Source of the DNA: Euborellia annulipes | Lineage: Eukaryota > Arthropoda > Insecta > Dermaptera > Anisolabididae | Length of the DNA: 64,000 nt | NCBI GenBank assembly: GCA_023213315.1 | Contig: JAKCPI010010877.1 | Location: forward strand, 1-64,000 | Direction of reading: 5' to 3' | Part shown: positions 11,545-22,224 of the stretch, piece by piece | Layout of the letters: every line of letters begins with the position of its first letter | Numbering within the stretch: position 1 is the first letter of the stretch | Translations under genes and position numbers: made by a program | The notes under the pieces: generated by a model | Databases searched by the model: none | What the model saw: the letters and a program-made list of their open reading frames with translations, nothing else | What the model was told of the DNA's origin: nothing

Positions 11545-12532
11545 GTCTTCTAACTTTTATGTTTAATGATATTAAACCTTCTCAATTTTGACGTGACAAC
11601 GTCTTACAAATCATGTGTCTATAGAGGCAGGTTAGAGGGGCATGCACGAAAAAGTTTATCGGCTTGAATAACTCCTCTGTCTTAAGAGGTATAATTATGG
11701 GGAGTATACGGTTAGAAAGAATGAGTTTTCAGCTAAAGATTTCACCATTTGTTTTTTTCCTATCATTTTATTTTACCGCGCTGCGGTAAATTCTATTTTG
11801 AAAGTTTAAACCCCTGTAGATTCCGAACGGCTAATCCGATCAGACTAAATGAGATGTCATTTGGTGCAGAAACAAATCCTCTAATAGAATAAATAAAAAA
11901 ATCCCGAGTAATTAACTCGAAAATTAGTTTTTTTCACGAAAAACCTCATTTTTTAGCATAATTCGCCCTTAATGGATAAAAGTTTGGCCACACCTGTCAT
12001 ATATTGTTACAATGAAAATGTTTGAACATGATTATTAATGGAACAAAGTACTAGTAAAAAAAAAACAATACTTTCTCTCTTTATATTTCAATATAACTTA
12101 GGTAAGAGAAAAAAAATTCTCCTCACAATAATATTTCAAACCACAAAAGCTTTAATAAACACATTCGTGAAAAAATTTTTTTTTTGAATTCAAGTAAAAG
12201 ACGTTGTCACGTTAAAAAGCCACCGGCTGTGTAGAAGACACAGCCAACACCTAATTTTTAGATCGTTTTTTGAGTATAACTCGAAAAATAATTGAGATAC
12301 AAAAATAACAAAAGTAGATTCTTAATCCTCATCAAATCCCCCACATTTTCCCCGTGTCATATGTTTAAGAAGTGGTTAAATTAAAAATCTTATATTTTTA
12401 GAATTTGTATCAATTAATCGAAAACTATTAGAGATATTAAAATTTCGTATGCAAATTCTTATTCTACGTGAAAATTTATCCAGAAACGATGTATCACATG
12501 CCTTGTGTTGTGTTTAATAGATAGATAGTAGC
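11545..12532. other. AT-rich spacer, mixed fragments
   Basis: Contains a short GACGTGACAACGTCTTACA / AGACGTTGTCACGTT inverted pair (about 11590 and 12198), which may mark the ends of another fold-back of about 0.6 kb. A FAM-A-like AATACTTTCTCTC is near 12068. No gene recognised. Confidence 0.4.
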
Positions 12533-12810
12533 TAGGGGCGTAGCGAGAGGGGAGGAGGGCAAGGGGGGTCATCATGCCCCGGGCGCTACTCACAAAGGGG
12601 CGCCAAATGGTCCGCAAAACAAAATTTTGCTGGATAATTTTTATTTTTTTTATAATTGATTTCTGGAAAATATATTTTAAATTTAGTGCCAGTGTAATAT
12701 AATAATTATGTATATTTACATATAATATTATATGGTTTTCGAATGGGGGAGGGGGGGCGCTAAAAGGTATTGTCCCCCGGGCGCGAGTTAAGCTCACTAC
12801 GCCACTGGGC
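12533..12810. mobile_element. MITE with GGCGTAG ends (hAT-like)
   Basis: The left end AGGGGCGTAGCGAG and right end GCTCACTACGCCACTGGGC are imperfect inverted repeats enclosing about 280 bp with GC-rich subterminal blocks (GCCCCGGGCGC; CCCCCGGGCGCGAG). GGCGTAGY termini of this kind are known from non-autonomous hAT elements. No clear 8-bp duplication was found. The 112-residue open frame on the minus strand spans the MITE and is not a gene. Confidence 0.55.
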
Positions 12811-13230
12811 CTAAATGTGTTTATTTAATTAAAAAACAATAAATTAGAAAATGAAAGAGGCAGTTAAAATTTGAAGATGTAAAAGGCAATTAATAAACCC
12901 CCATTTTATGTGGGCGTAGTTAAATAAATAAATGTCTATAGCTTTATAATTGATTGAAAAGACCAGTTTTGCATTTTTCCACAAATCCAACGACAAATAA
13001 GAGAGATATATCAACTTTTTGAAAAGCGAATGTGCGCGTGAAGAAAAGCCTAGACGAGAGTGAAGCGAGGCTCCCTGGCTGCACTCTGGGCGCAGATCGA
13101 ATTAGAAAAAACAAATTGATGCTCTCCCAGCATTTGAAATAATTGACAAATTGATTGATTTCATCTTTTTATGCTTTTATAAAATTTTATTCGAAACTTT
13201 TTTTAACTAAAAGAATAAGAGAATGCATAT
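12811..13230 (+). repeat. FAM-B copy, plus
   Basis: Matches FAM-B from AAATGTGTTTATTTAATTAA through TTATGTGGGCGTAGTTAAAT, AAGAGAGATATATCAA, CTGCACTCTGGGCGC and TTGATTGATTTCATC. Closest to the 18.7 kb copy. Confidence 0.75.
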
Positions 13231-13324
13231 TTATCTATAAAGAATTCAATCCTTTGAGAAAAAATAAAATTTCAAAATATTTTGTCTTCAATCAAAGAGA
13301 TGCTTATTTCTCATAAATATATAA

Positions 13325-13570
13325 TAAACTTTTAATCAAAATCAGCCAAAATGTACTAGTACTTTACTGATGTAGTTTTAAAGTTTTTTTCGATTTTCTC
13401 AAAATTCGCTCTAACGATTTTTTTTTTTAATTAATAAATCAATTATTTTTTAGATGCTCTTTAAAATGTATATTCTCATTTCGCCGTTGAAATCTTCTGA
13501 AGACCACTTTACTCTTGTTCTTCATAGGAAAGATAGGTGAAATGGTTGCCATGGTAACAGAATTTAAATC
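13325..13570 (+). repeat. FAM-A fragment, plus
   Basis: Internal part only: CAGCCAAAATGTACTAGTAC through ATGCTCTTTAAAATGTATAT and AATGGTTGCCATGGTAACAG. Both hairpin ends are missing. Confidence 0.7.
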
Positions 13571-13954
13571 TTTTACTTTTTTAGAATAAAATTCATATAA
13601 ATCAATTATTTAGATGCCCTTTTAAAAAGTACATCAGTAATATTTTGTGAAAATTGTTTGAAGTACTCAAATCATTTCATCTAAATTAAATTTTACACTT
13701 TGATATTTAACTAATCTACATTAATACAAGATCTAATTATCGCTTGTGTTCAAATAAATATGTGATGATGAAGAATTGAAAGATTTTACATCTAACTAAA
13801 TATTTATAAACATTTATTTGGCAATATTCTCTGACTGCTTAATTAATTTTTTTTTTCTCGTTCAATTTTGATAATTCTTCCAAATGTCCAAAAAAAAAAA
13901 ATAACTTAAAAGCTATTAAATTATTATTTTTAAAAAGAGAAAGAATATTTCTTA

Positions 13955-14410
13955 GAATCGAGGGGGGGGGAGGGGCGCCTGGCGACAATCAGAGCGGAGG
14001 GGAGGGGGGAGCCTGCAACTCGCCGCCCTCCCCTCCTTTGGTCAATTTAAGAGCCCGGAAATAATTAACATTGGAAATGAATAAAATATCTGATAAATCA
14101 AATGTCTATAACTCGGAAACGGCGCATCCAATTCGCATCGGATTTTTTGTAATGAGTTTAGAATTTCCTAGAGAATATTTACATGGAACTAAAATTGAAT
14201 AATTAAGAATATATTTTTTCTTTAATCTAACCATCCGTTCAACCAATCAAATGATAGTAAAAAGGATTATGGTTCTATATTCTCTGAAATTTTCCCTTTT
14301 ATCTGTATATAAAATTTTCAAACAGTTTTTTTTTTTATTTCTCTTTATTAGCAATCTCCCAATTTTTATTAAATAAACGAATATTATATAAATTTTAAAT
14401 AAATATTTTA
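13955..14410 (+). repeat. FAM-C copy, plus
   Basis: A G-rich tract, GGCGCCTGGCGACAATC, CCTCCCCTCCTTTGGTCAAT, then TCTATAACTCGGAAAC, AATCGGATTTTTTGTAATGA and the ACCAATCAAATGATAG segment. The minus-strand open frame 14247-14456 is a shadow. Confidence 0.65.
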
Positions 14411-14522
14411 GGGGTTGTCCACATATTACGTAACGCGTTAGGAGAGGGAGAGGCATGGGCGTAACTAGGGGGGGGGTGCCGGGAGCATGGCCCCCCAGCC
14501 AAATTCTCTAGTTACGCCCATG
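14411..14522. mobile_element. Compact MITE, TIR CATGGGCGTAACTAG, next to GGGGTTGTCCACATATTACG
   Basis: 14454-14522 is only 69 bp: CATGGGCGTAACTAG at the left and CTAGTTACGCCCATG at the right, perfect 15-bp inverted repeats around a G/C-rich core. It is the shortest version of the element at 36181-36341. The adjoining 14411-14453 (GGGGTTGTCCACATATTACG) resembles a terminus common in arthropod DNA elements; I infer a separate relic. Confidence 0.75.
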
Positions 14523-14890
14523 ACTAGGACAGTAGTCAGGGGAGGGGATTCGGATGACAAGAGGGATAATCCCCCCTCCTAAAGGAATAAATTGTATTTG
14601 TTAAAAATAAATTTCTCTGAGGATCAATCAAAAAAAAAAAAAAAAATTTAATAATTTAATTAGCTATATTATAATAATTTTTATTATTTTTAATTTGAGA
14701 GATTTAATTTATTGATTTTTCTTTTAATTAGCTTTAATTTTTCATATAACCCATTGCTTTTCTATGGGAAAATTCATTTTCAGGAATTTTTTGAGCTTCC
14801 CACATTTAGAAAATTTATCCTAAATTTTCCATAAGAGTTTCAAATTTCACAATTACAGTCAAACAGACGGACACTTTTAGAGTATATTAT
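14523..14890 (-). repeat. FAM-E copy
   Basis: Contains AATTTGAGAGATTTAATTTA, CCCATTGCTTTTCTATGGGA and a CCCACATTTAGAAAATTTAT block, ending in AAACAGACGGACACTTTTAG. Same unit as at 29.5, 43.4 and 46.8 kb. Confidence 0.6.
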
Positions 14891-14999
14891 AAACCTTTCT
14901 CATAATTGGAAGCTTTATTTACGAAATTTTTTTTTTTTCTACTATTATTTAAAATAGTATTAAATGTTGTAAAAAGCAAATAAATAAATCCAAAGTACA

Positions 15000-15440
15000 C
15001 TAATTACTTAATCAAATATTGTCAGTGTAAATAAAACATCAGCCACCTTGTCCATGTCCATTCTCCCCAATATTCACCCACACACACACACACACACACC
15101 CCTATTGCTCATATTATGTGCGTAAAATACACACCCGGTATCTATAGGCCTATATTTAATATCAGAGCTAACGAATTATTTTCGCTCTAACAACTTTTTG
15201 ATGTCAGACATTCGAAACCCAGCAGCTATAATTTTTTTTTTTTATCTTTCTTTTCTCTTTGTTTAATTCTATTATACTTTTTAAAAGAATTCTGATGGGA
15301 TTCATTTTCCGAATCAGATTTAGAGTAGAGGAGGTTACGAGGGCCTGGTTTGAAGTTGAAGTTGGGCCTTTCTGACTCGCAATTTGATGGGCAAGATGTG
15401 TGATGAGAATATTTCCCCTCTACAAAAAAAAAAAGAAAGA
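15000..15440. other. Balanced-composition single-copy stretch with CA repeat
   Basis: Mixed composition with an (AC)n run at about 15076-15098, TGATGTCAGACATTCGAAAC, and GTTTGAAGTTGAAGTTGGGC. I find no second copy in the window and no coding frame. It could be a weakly constrained regulatory segment; evidence is thin. Confidence 0.25.
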
Positions 15441-16439
15441 ATCTCTATATCTACTTTCAAATGACATCAATAAAATGGCCATTTAGAAAAAAAAAAAAAA
15501 AAAAATATAAATTAACATTCTTTTAGAATCAAAGTGAAATCATAATTTTCAAACATAAGAACTTCAAAGAAACTTTGAGAATTTTAATGAATCAGTTGAT
15601 GATTAGAAGTGATTATCTTCTATCTACGAATTTGAAATATGGGCACTATAAATAAATAGACACACGCACACTATTAAAAGTGGTCATTAAAAATTTAAGA
15701 AAGAGACATTAATTTCAATTTTTTTTTTCTATTCTAATGAAGTCCTGCTTTGTTTTTATTTAAAATATTGAGTAAAAAAAGGCCATTTAGGGGTTATTAA
15801 TTTATTTGTATAGATTTTAAATATAATACAATAATATCGATGTCTACCAGGGGACGTTCCACAAAAGGTCTACTCATTTTAAAAGAAATAAAAGTCTTTC
15901 TTCTTCTTTCCTAGCCTTATTCACGCAGTGCGGGGTCGGCGAAATAGGTTTTTTTGCTGGCTAATATTTTCAGAATAGGTTGCATTTTAGTGATGAATTT
16001 TTATTAAAGTGAAACTTTTATTTTATCCCCTCAAATTTTTTCACTCTTCTATCAGCATGTCGAGTTACAAACCGTGACGTCAAAGGGTGTGATGCTACAA
16101 GACATGACGTCACAAGTCGTGACGACAAAAATAGGAAAGTTGAAATTTAATATATATGACGAATTATAAAAAAATAATTGTGAGATTTAATTTTTCGATT
16201 TTTAAATTGATAAAATTTAATTAAAAAAAAAAAATAATTTAGAATGATTCAAATCTTCAATTACTAAATAAATATTGTTCTCAGTTTTTAACATACGTCT
16301 ATTGATTTCCCATTTTTCAATTATTAAATTAAGATTAAAAACGCGATTTTAACACCATTAATATTTTCTGAAAATTTTCAGTTAAACGTCTACGATCCGA
16401 AAAAAAAAGTTTCACTTGCATCGTGGTTTCATAAAAACA
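15441..16439. other. AT-rich spacer
   Basis: Poly-A tracts, a GTCTACCAGGGGACGTTCCA fragment (15842-15861) of the repeat seen at 27.4, 28.2 and 46.6 kb, and near-repeated phrases TGACGTCAAAGG, CATGACGTCACAAG and CGTGACGACAAAA (about 16074-16125), which look like several CRE-type TGACGTCA half-sites in a row. No gene. Confidence 0.4.
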
Positions 16440-16800
16440 CACAATGATTTTATTTTTTAGACGTTTCAAGATCAAAATTTTATTTTATTTGATAGAATAT
16501 TTTATATACTAATTTATCCAATCGATATGAAGACCGAATGAATTAAAAAAACTAAAACACGCACTTGTTTTTGATGTCCCCTGAGTCTGTCTGTGTGTAA
16601 CCATTTTTAGCATGAAAGAAATTGAGCTAACGGGTTGAAATTTTATATTTAAGTTAGGTACCCTCCCGGTCACTCAAAATAAGCTTTTGAACAAAATCGG
16701 CCAAAGAGTACTAGTACTTTACTGATGTGCTTTTTAAGTATTTTTTTGATTTTCTAAAAATTCGCTCCATCGATTTTGATTAAAATTCAAAAATCAATCT
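16440..16800 (+). repeat. FAM-B edge followed by FAM-A fragment
   Basis: 16440-16540 (TTTTTTAGACGTTTCAAGAT to CAATCGATATGAAG) is the outer edge of FAM-B, matched in reverse at about 25200-25275. 16580-16800 is FAM-A from GTCTGTCTGTGTGTAACC through CAAAGAGTACTAGTACTTTA. Confidence 0.65.
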
Positions 16801-16807
16801 TAGGGAA

Positions 16808-17218
16808 GTGGATTTGCAGCCAGGAGAATAAAAAACTATTTTAATTTCTTTTGGTCGACGTTTCGGACGCCAATCGCCTCCTTCTTCGGGACCTGCAGTC
16901 AACAAACATTTATTTAAATTACAATTGCTTTACACAAAAAAATATATAAATAAAAAAAACATTATTTCTTCCCAAAGATTGTTAAAAAGCACACATGGAT
17001 TTTTTTGTGGCATGTATAAAATATTTGAACAATATTGACAAAGGCATCTTTTTGTGTACGAGAAAAGCTCTCTGTGCGTTATTTAATGTTTTTTTTTATT
17101 TATTAAAAGAGAATGTTGTTTATTTTTTTTGTGTAAAGCAATTGTAATTTAAATAAATATTTGTTGACTGCAGGTCCCGAAGAAGGACGCGATTGGCGAC
17201 CGAAAAAAGTTTTTAGTT
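16808..17218. repeat. Fold-back element with ACGTTTCGG ends
   Basis: Left arm TTTGCAGCCAGGAGAATAAA, GTCGACGTTTCGGACGCCAA, then GACCTGCAGTCAACAAACAT. Right arm ATATTTGTTGACTGCAGGTC, CCGAAGAAGG and GATTGGCGACCGAAAAAAG. The arms pair over roughly 130 bp around an AT-rich loop. The hammerhead-like core is degenerate (CCGAAGAAGG for CTGANGA; GAAAAAAG for GAAACGTC). Confidence 0.65.
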
Positions 17219-17224
17219 TAACTT

Positions 17225-17290
17225 CTTTTCTCTTACCGAAGGGTGAGAGAAAGTTGTGTGCTGTACGCCAGTCACACCAGATTTTTTTGT
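17225..17290 (+). repeat. Half of a FAM-A terminal hairpin
   Basis: TCTTACCGAAGGGTGAGAGAAAG then GTGTGCTGTACGCCAGTCAC and CACCAGATTTTTTT: the 3' arm only. A mirror-image half lies at about 24050-24100, so the two halves bound the inverted FAM-C blocks. Confidence 0.6.
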
Positions 17291-17469
17291 TATAACTAAT
17301 ACATAAGCAAACATTAAACGGGATAAGGGAATTTATTTTTCTTTGATTTTTAGATTATAATACTTTCTCTATATATTTCATAAGTGAAAGTTAAAATAAT
17401 GAAATTGGCCCAAAGACAAAAAAGAGTTTTGTTTTGTCGAGTATAGTATTTATTTGTGAATACACTTAA

Positions 17470-18165
17470 TTATTTATTTTTTTTAACTGTCCGAAGATGA
17501 ACGTAAAAGGTGTTCAATTATTATTTTCAATAAGAGAGAGTGAGAGAGAGGGGGAGAGGGGAGGGGGAGGCGCCTGGCGCGTTGGTCAGCGCGACAATCG
17601 GCGCGGAGGGAGGGGGATCCCTCCACCCCCCCCTCCCGCCTCTCCTTTGCACAAATTAAGAAGCCAAATTAAATTACATGGAGACAACAAAAAACTTAGA
17701 TATTTCACTTGTCTATAACTCGGCAACCGCTGCGTCAATTTGAATCGGATTTTTTGCAATGGGTTTAGAAATTATTAGAGAATATTTAGATATGACTAAA
17801 AAAAAATTTTATTTTTTATCATATCTCATTTTCCAATCAACCAATCAAATTAGAGCAAAAAGGATCATCGATCTATAATCTCTGAATTTTTCCCTACCAG
17901 TATATAAAATTTCCAACCGTCTAGCTCCAATGGTTTCGTTAAATTAGAGCTCTAAAGGTTTTAGATATATTCTGGGCTAGCATACGCAAGAAATTGTTTG
18001 TCTATTCTAAAGAAAGTCAATAAAAAAAAAATAAAAAAAAATTTAATTATATAACAATTTTTATTATTTTTTATTTGAGAGATTAAATTATTTTTTTATT
18101 AAAATTAATTAGCTTTAATTTTTCATAAGAGAGAGAGAGAGAGACCACAATGTTTTCCAATGGAA
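17470..18165 (+). repeat. FAM-C copy plus FAM-E segment
   Basis: TGTCCGAAGATGAACGTAAA, a GA-rich tract, GGCGCCTGGCGCGTTGGTC, GCGCGACAATCGGCGCGGA, C-rich tract, TGTCTATAACTCGGCAACC, then TTTAGAGCTCTAA-type sequence in reverse sense and AATTTTTATTATTTTTTATT. Inverted partner at 23180-23890. The 73-residue open frame reads through the low-complexity tract and has a counterpart in the partner arm; not a gene. Confidence 0.75.
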
Positions 18166-18199
18166 GATTTATAAAAATAAAGCCCTTAAAATCGGGGGC

Positions 18200-18502
18200 T
18201 CTCTACCCCTAATTTGACATAATGATAGCCTAAAACCACCGCCGGAAAATTTTCTATCTATTAAAAACAAAAACTGCCCAGTACATTCTGAGTCTATACA
18301 TTACAAACAGACAGACAAAATTTGTCTTTGATAAAATATAAAAAGTGATGAAATTTATTATTGATAGAGCTAACAAGAAGGCTTGTGCCCCCCTCCCAGA
18401 AAGCTCCTTGCCCCAAGAAAAATTGAGAAAATATGGGGCTTTCCAGACCCACCGGAGGATATCTGGTCCCTTGCCCCCAGCCAAACTCTCTAGTTACGCC
18501 CA
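18200..18502. mobile_element. Truncated hAT-like MITE and flanking repeat
   Basis: About 18360-18502 matches the right two-thirds of the element at 36181-36341: GCCCCAAGAAAAATTGAGAA, AATATGGGGCTTTCCAGACC and CTCTCTAGTTACGCCCATG. The left TIR is lost. 18205-18245 is a paralogue of the sequence flanking the PIF-like insertion at 22.2 kb and lacks that insertion. Confidence 0.65.
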
Positions 18503-18579
18503 TGGAGATCTTTAAACAATTTTGAAAACAAAATGAGAACAGCATCAAAAAAATAATTGATTTTTTAATTTTAAGAGAA

Positions 18580-19245
18580 AGTAAAAATTAATATGTCAAA
18601 ATAAATTTGGAAAATCGATTTTTAATCATTTTCAGAACGTTTTGAGATTAAAATTTTATTGTTTTTGCTTGAATATTTTATATACTAAGTTATTCAATCA
18701 ATATCAAGGCCTAAATGTGTTTATTTAATTAAAAAACAATAAATTAGAAAATGAAAGAGGCAGTTAAAATTTGAAGATGTGAGAGACAATCAATAAACCC
18801 CCATTTTATGTGGGCGTAATTAAATAAAAAAATGTCTATAGCTTTATAATTGATTGAAAAGACCAGTTTTGCATTTTTCCACAAATCCAACGACAAATAA
18901 GAGAGATATATCAACTTTTTGAAAAGCGAATGTGCGCGTGAAGAAAAGCCTAGACGAGAGTGAAGCGAGGCTCCTTGGCTGCACTCTGGGCGCCGATCGA
19001 ATTAGAAAAACAAATTGATGCTCTCCCATCATTTGAAATAATTGACAAATTGATTGATTTCATCTTTTTATGCTTTTATAAAATTTTATTCGAAACTTTT
19101 TTTAACTATAAGAATAAAAGAATGGATATTTATCTATAAAGAATTCAATCCTTTGAGAAAAAATAAAATTTCTAAATATTTTGTCTTCAATCAAAGAGAT
19201 GCTTATTTCTCATAAATATATTAAATAATAAAATCCATCCCTTTA
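18580..19245 (+). repeat. FAM-B copy, plus, with outer edge
   Basis: Starts TATGTCAAAATAAATTTGG, includes GAACGTTTTGAGATTAAAA and the full FAM-B body to TATTTCTCATAAATATATTA. Inverted partner at 24650-25320. Confidence 0.75.
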
Positions 19246-19249
19246 GACC

Positions 19250-19345
19250 TTTAGTTCAGTGCTTGTTAAACTTTTTGAGTCGCGCCCCCCCCCCCCGTTG
19301 GGACCAAATAAATATCTCATGGCCCCCTCCCCCTATTTTTTTTTT
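19250..19345 (+). repeat. hAT-like MITE terminus with poly-C
   Basis: CAGTGCTTGTTAAACTTTTT GAGTCGCG followed by a C tract, GTTGGGACCAAATAAATATC and GGCCCCCTCCCCC. 'CAGTG...AAACTTTTTGAGTCGCGCC' is typical of a widespread non-autonomous hAT end. A mirror copy is at 24560-24645. Confidence 0.5.
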
Positions 19346-19364
19346 TTTTTTTTACATTCTCTTG

Positions 19365-19555
19365 CCTATGTGTGTTCAATTTTAAGCATGAAAGAATTGA
19401 GCTAGGAGGGTGAAATTTTATATTCAAATTAGACACCCCTCTGAGGTGTGGAAATAAGCTTTTAATCAAAATCAGTAATCTCGACATCGAATTTTTGACA
19501 TGAACCCATTACTTTCTCTATATATTTCATATATAGGGAAAGAGAAAGTAAAAAA
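19365..19555 (+). repeat. FAM-A fragments
   Basis: TGTGTTCAATTTTAAGCATG and GAGCTAGGAGGGTGAAATTT, then a jump to CGACATCGAATTTTTGACAT in the opposite sense and AGGGAAAGAGAAAGT. The two orientations indicate rearrangement. Confidence 0.55.
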
Positions 19556-19771
19556 AGAACAAATAATTATAATCCACATTTGAAAGTTAATCTCGAATCG
19601 TTATTTTTTTCCCTAAATAAAATTAGTCTTTATTAATACAAACTCTTCTATTTTTGTAATTAAAACCGAGATAAGATTTTTCAGATAATAATTGGGAATA
19701 AATACCATTACACAGGCAACAGAGATTAGGGCGATCTGAAGACTGAAATATATTACCCTAATTCTATTCAA

Positions 19772-20032
19772 GCCCCCGGGTCTGGCGTAGTAGGTAGCGT
19801 GCCTACCTCCTATACCAAACGTCGCGGGTTCGGACCCAGGCAGTCCGATGATTTTATTTAAGCCATTTGGATACCAGATGGCTTAAATAGAAATGCCTGA
19901 ACCCCAAATTGATATATTAATTACAACAGTTATCGTCAACGTCTTATATGGCCTAAGTTGCCGAGAAGACTGTGTGAATGTGTGTGTGAGTGTGAATGAG
20001 AAAAAAGTGTGAATGTTTAAAAAAAAAAAAAA
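19772..20032 (+). mobile_element. tRNA-derived SINE with target-site duplication
   Basis: The head carries an RNA polymerase III A box (TGGCGTAGTAGG, 19782-19793) and B box (GGTTCGGACCC, 19827-19837). The body includes TTTAAGCCATTTGGATACC and its inverse, and TATGGCCTAAGTTGCCGAGA, and the element ends in an A tract at about 20018-20032. An 11-bp direct repeat ATTCTATTCAA flanks it (19761-19771 and 20033-20043), the mark of LINE-mediated insertion. It is not a functional tRNA: the acceptor arms do not pair. A second copy lies at 39429-39672 on the other strand. Confidence 0.88.
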
Positions 20033-20069
20033 ATTCTATTCAAAGAATAAGACTTGAATGACTTGATGT

Positions 20070-20955
20070 TTTATGCCTGTGGAAATGTACTCAGAATTCG
20101 CAGGGTCTTTGCAGCCAGGGGATTAAATAAAAAAATATTTTATTTTATTTCTATTTGTCGACGTTTCGGTCGCCAATCACGACCTTCATCAGGGCCTATG
20201 ATGATAACATTTATTAAAAAATTGATATTAAACTACAATAAGAATACAAATTCGAGAAATATCAGATGTACTTATAAATATTATCAATTATACACGATCT
20301 TAGGTATTTTAATATTCATTGCAATTAAATACAATTTCTTTTTTTTTTTGATATGTACAAAAATATTATCATTTACTTGCTGCTCGGAGATCTCTTATTC
20401 AAATGATACACTGAACTCGCATTTATTATTGTTTTTTTTGGAAATCTTAAAATAAATTAATCCCATTTTATTTATAAATATACACATTGAATTTAATTTT
20501 AGATTTAATTAATATAAAAAATTTCTCAAATTCAATGTGTAAATAAAATAAATAAAATGGGATTAATTTATTTTAAGATTTCAAAAAAAAAAAAATAAAT
20601 AAAAATAATAAATGCGAGTTCAGTGTATCATTTGAATAAGAGATCTCCGAGCAACAAGTAAATGATAATATTTTTTGTACATATCAAAAAAAAAAAAAAA
20701 AAAAAGAAATTGTATTTAATTGCAATGAATATTAAAATACATAAGATCGTGTATAATTGACAATATTTGTAAATACATCTGATATTTCTCGAATTTGTAT
20801 TCTTATTGTAGTTTAATATCAATTTTTTAAATAAATGTTATCATCATAGGCTCTGATGAAGGTCGTGATTGGCGACCGAAACGTCGACAAATAGAAATTA
20901 AATAAAATATTTTTTTATTTAATCTCCTGGCTGCAAAGTCTTTGAATAACTTTTC
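20070..20955. repeat. Long fold-back element with hammerhead-like arms
   Basis: The two halves meet near 20505 and are almost exact reverse complements, from CTTTGCAGCCAGGGGATTAA on the left to CTCCTGGCTGCAAAGTC on the right (about 400 bp per arm). Each arm holds GTCGACGTTTCGGTCGCCAA and GACCTTCATCAG (minus core at 20160-20192, plus core at 20853-20885). The plus core reads CTGATGA, one base, GGTCG / CGACC stem, GAAACGTC. The open frames 20054-20455 and 20628-20822 are the two arms translated and are not genes. Confidence 0.82.
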
Positions 20956-22221
20956 TCTAATTTAAATTTTTTAAAATAAACATTCAGGGAAAAGTCTGTA
21001 TCAGAACAATATATTATTAAATTTCAACTTTCCTATTTTCGTCATTTCTAATCTATATAACCCCCTCGCTATCCGTCTTGACTTTTAGGCCCTTCGATGT
21101 CATTTTACATACTACACATATTAATTAGAGCAAATCAACCGATGTTTACAAAGGCATGAAATTTCTAAACATAAAACGTGGACTAGTAAAATTTTTATCT
21201 AACAATAAGTTTATGCTTGCATTCATAAAGTGTTATAAGTATCAATTAACTCTCTTTTATCTAATAAATAGCGATTCATTATTAACTGTTGATGAAACAT
21301 AAAATTTTAAGCATGCAGTTTGTTTATAGCTATTCTAATTTAATTTTTTTGTGAAGTTCATTTCACTTCTTTTTTATTATTTATGTAATATTTAAAAGGT
21401 ATTAATAGAAAAAAAAAAGATCGAGGTTCGGATGGTACCAGCCCGTTAGGTTGGAGATCGTGGGTTACATTCCCAAAATAAAATAAATTAATTTTTTTTT
21501 CTTATAATTTTATGGAATTATCTCCAAGAGGTGGTGACAAAAATGGGCAAGAGTTTTCTGAAGGATAATATTTTTAGAATAGGTTGCATTTTAGTGATGG
21601 AAAGATACTCTCGAGTCTGCACTTCCAGTACCGGGGCGTTTAGCGCGAATAAGCCGGTAAAGTTGCGGGAAGATGGTTTTTCGCAAATATCTAAAAAACT
21701 ATGCGGTTTTCTGCAAAAATTCATCTATACAAAAATAATCGATATTAAATTACAAACAAAAATGGTCTAGTACATAATCACGCTAAAGTGAACGGTTCGG
21801 GAGATATAGAGGGGTAAAACTTGATGGTTGTCATGGTAACAAGATATAAATATTTCTCTATCTCCAAGTCTCCTTTCATAAGAACTAAGTTATAAATTTT
21901 AACCTCATTGATGGGGTTATAGATTATAAATGAAAAAAATCGTAAAGGTGAAATTTAATATATATGATTAATTATAAAATAATAATTGTGAGATTTAATT
22001 ATTAACTTTAATTATCTTTATCTAACTTAATATTATATTTTATCAAAGACAAATTTTGTCTGTCTGTTTGTAATGTATAGACTCCGAATGTACTGGGCGT
22101 ACAAAATTTGTCTTTGATAAAATAGAAAAAGTGATAAAATATTTTATAGAGACAATTAAAGTTAATAATTGAATAATTAAATCTCACAATAGATAGGCTA
22201 GAAAATTTTCCGGCGGTGGTT
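20956..22221. other. AT-rich spacer with a possible tRNA-SINE remnant
   Basis: About 21418-21475 has GGTTCGGATGGTACCAGCCC and GTGGGTTACATTCCC, the latter a loose B-box match; it may be a decayed tRNA-derived head (weak). About 22030-22140 holds ATTTTATCAAAGACAAATTT and its inverse around GTAATGTATAGACTCCG, a small fold-back also seen at 18.3 and 28.3 kb. No gene. Confidence 0.35.
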
Positions 22222-22224
22222 TTA

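Noticed and set aside
14411..14453. A complete element ending GGGGTTGTCCACATATTACG
   Set aside because: Only one end is visible; no inverted partner within a reasonable distance.
19772..19850. A genuine tRNA gene
   Set aside because: A and B boxes are present but the acceptor arms do not pair, and it is joined to a SINE body with target duplications.
20054..20455. 133-residue frame, the longest in the window
   Set aside because: Falls in one arm of a fold-back element; composition is AT-driven, and no family is recognisable.
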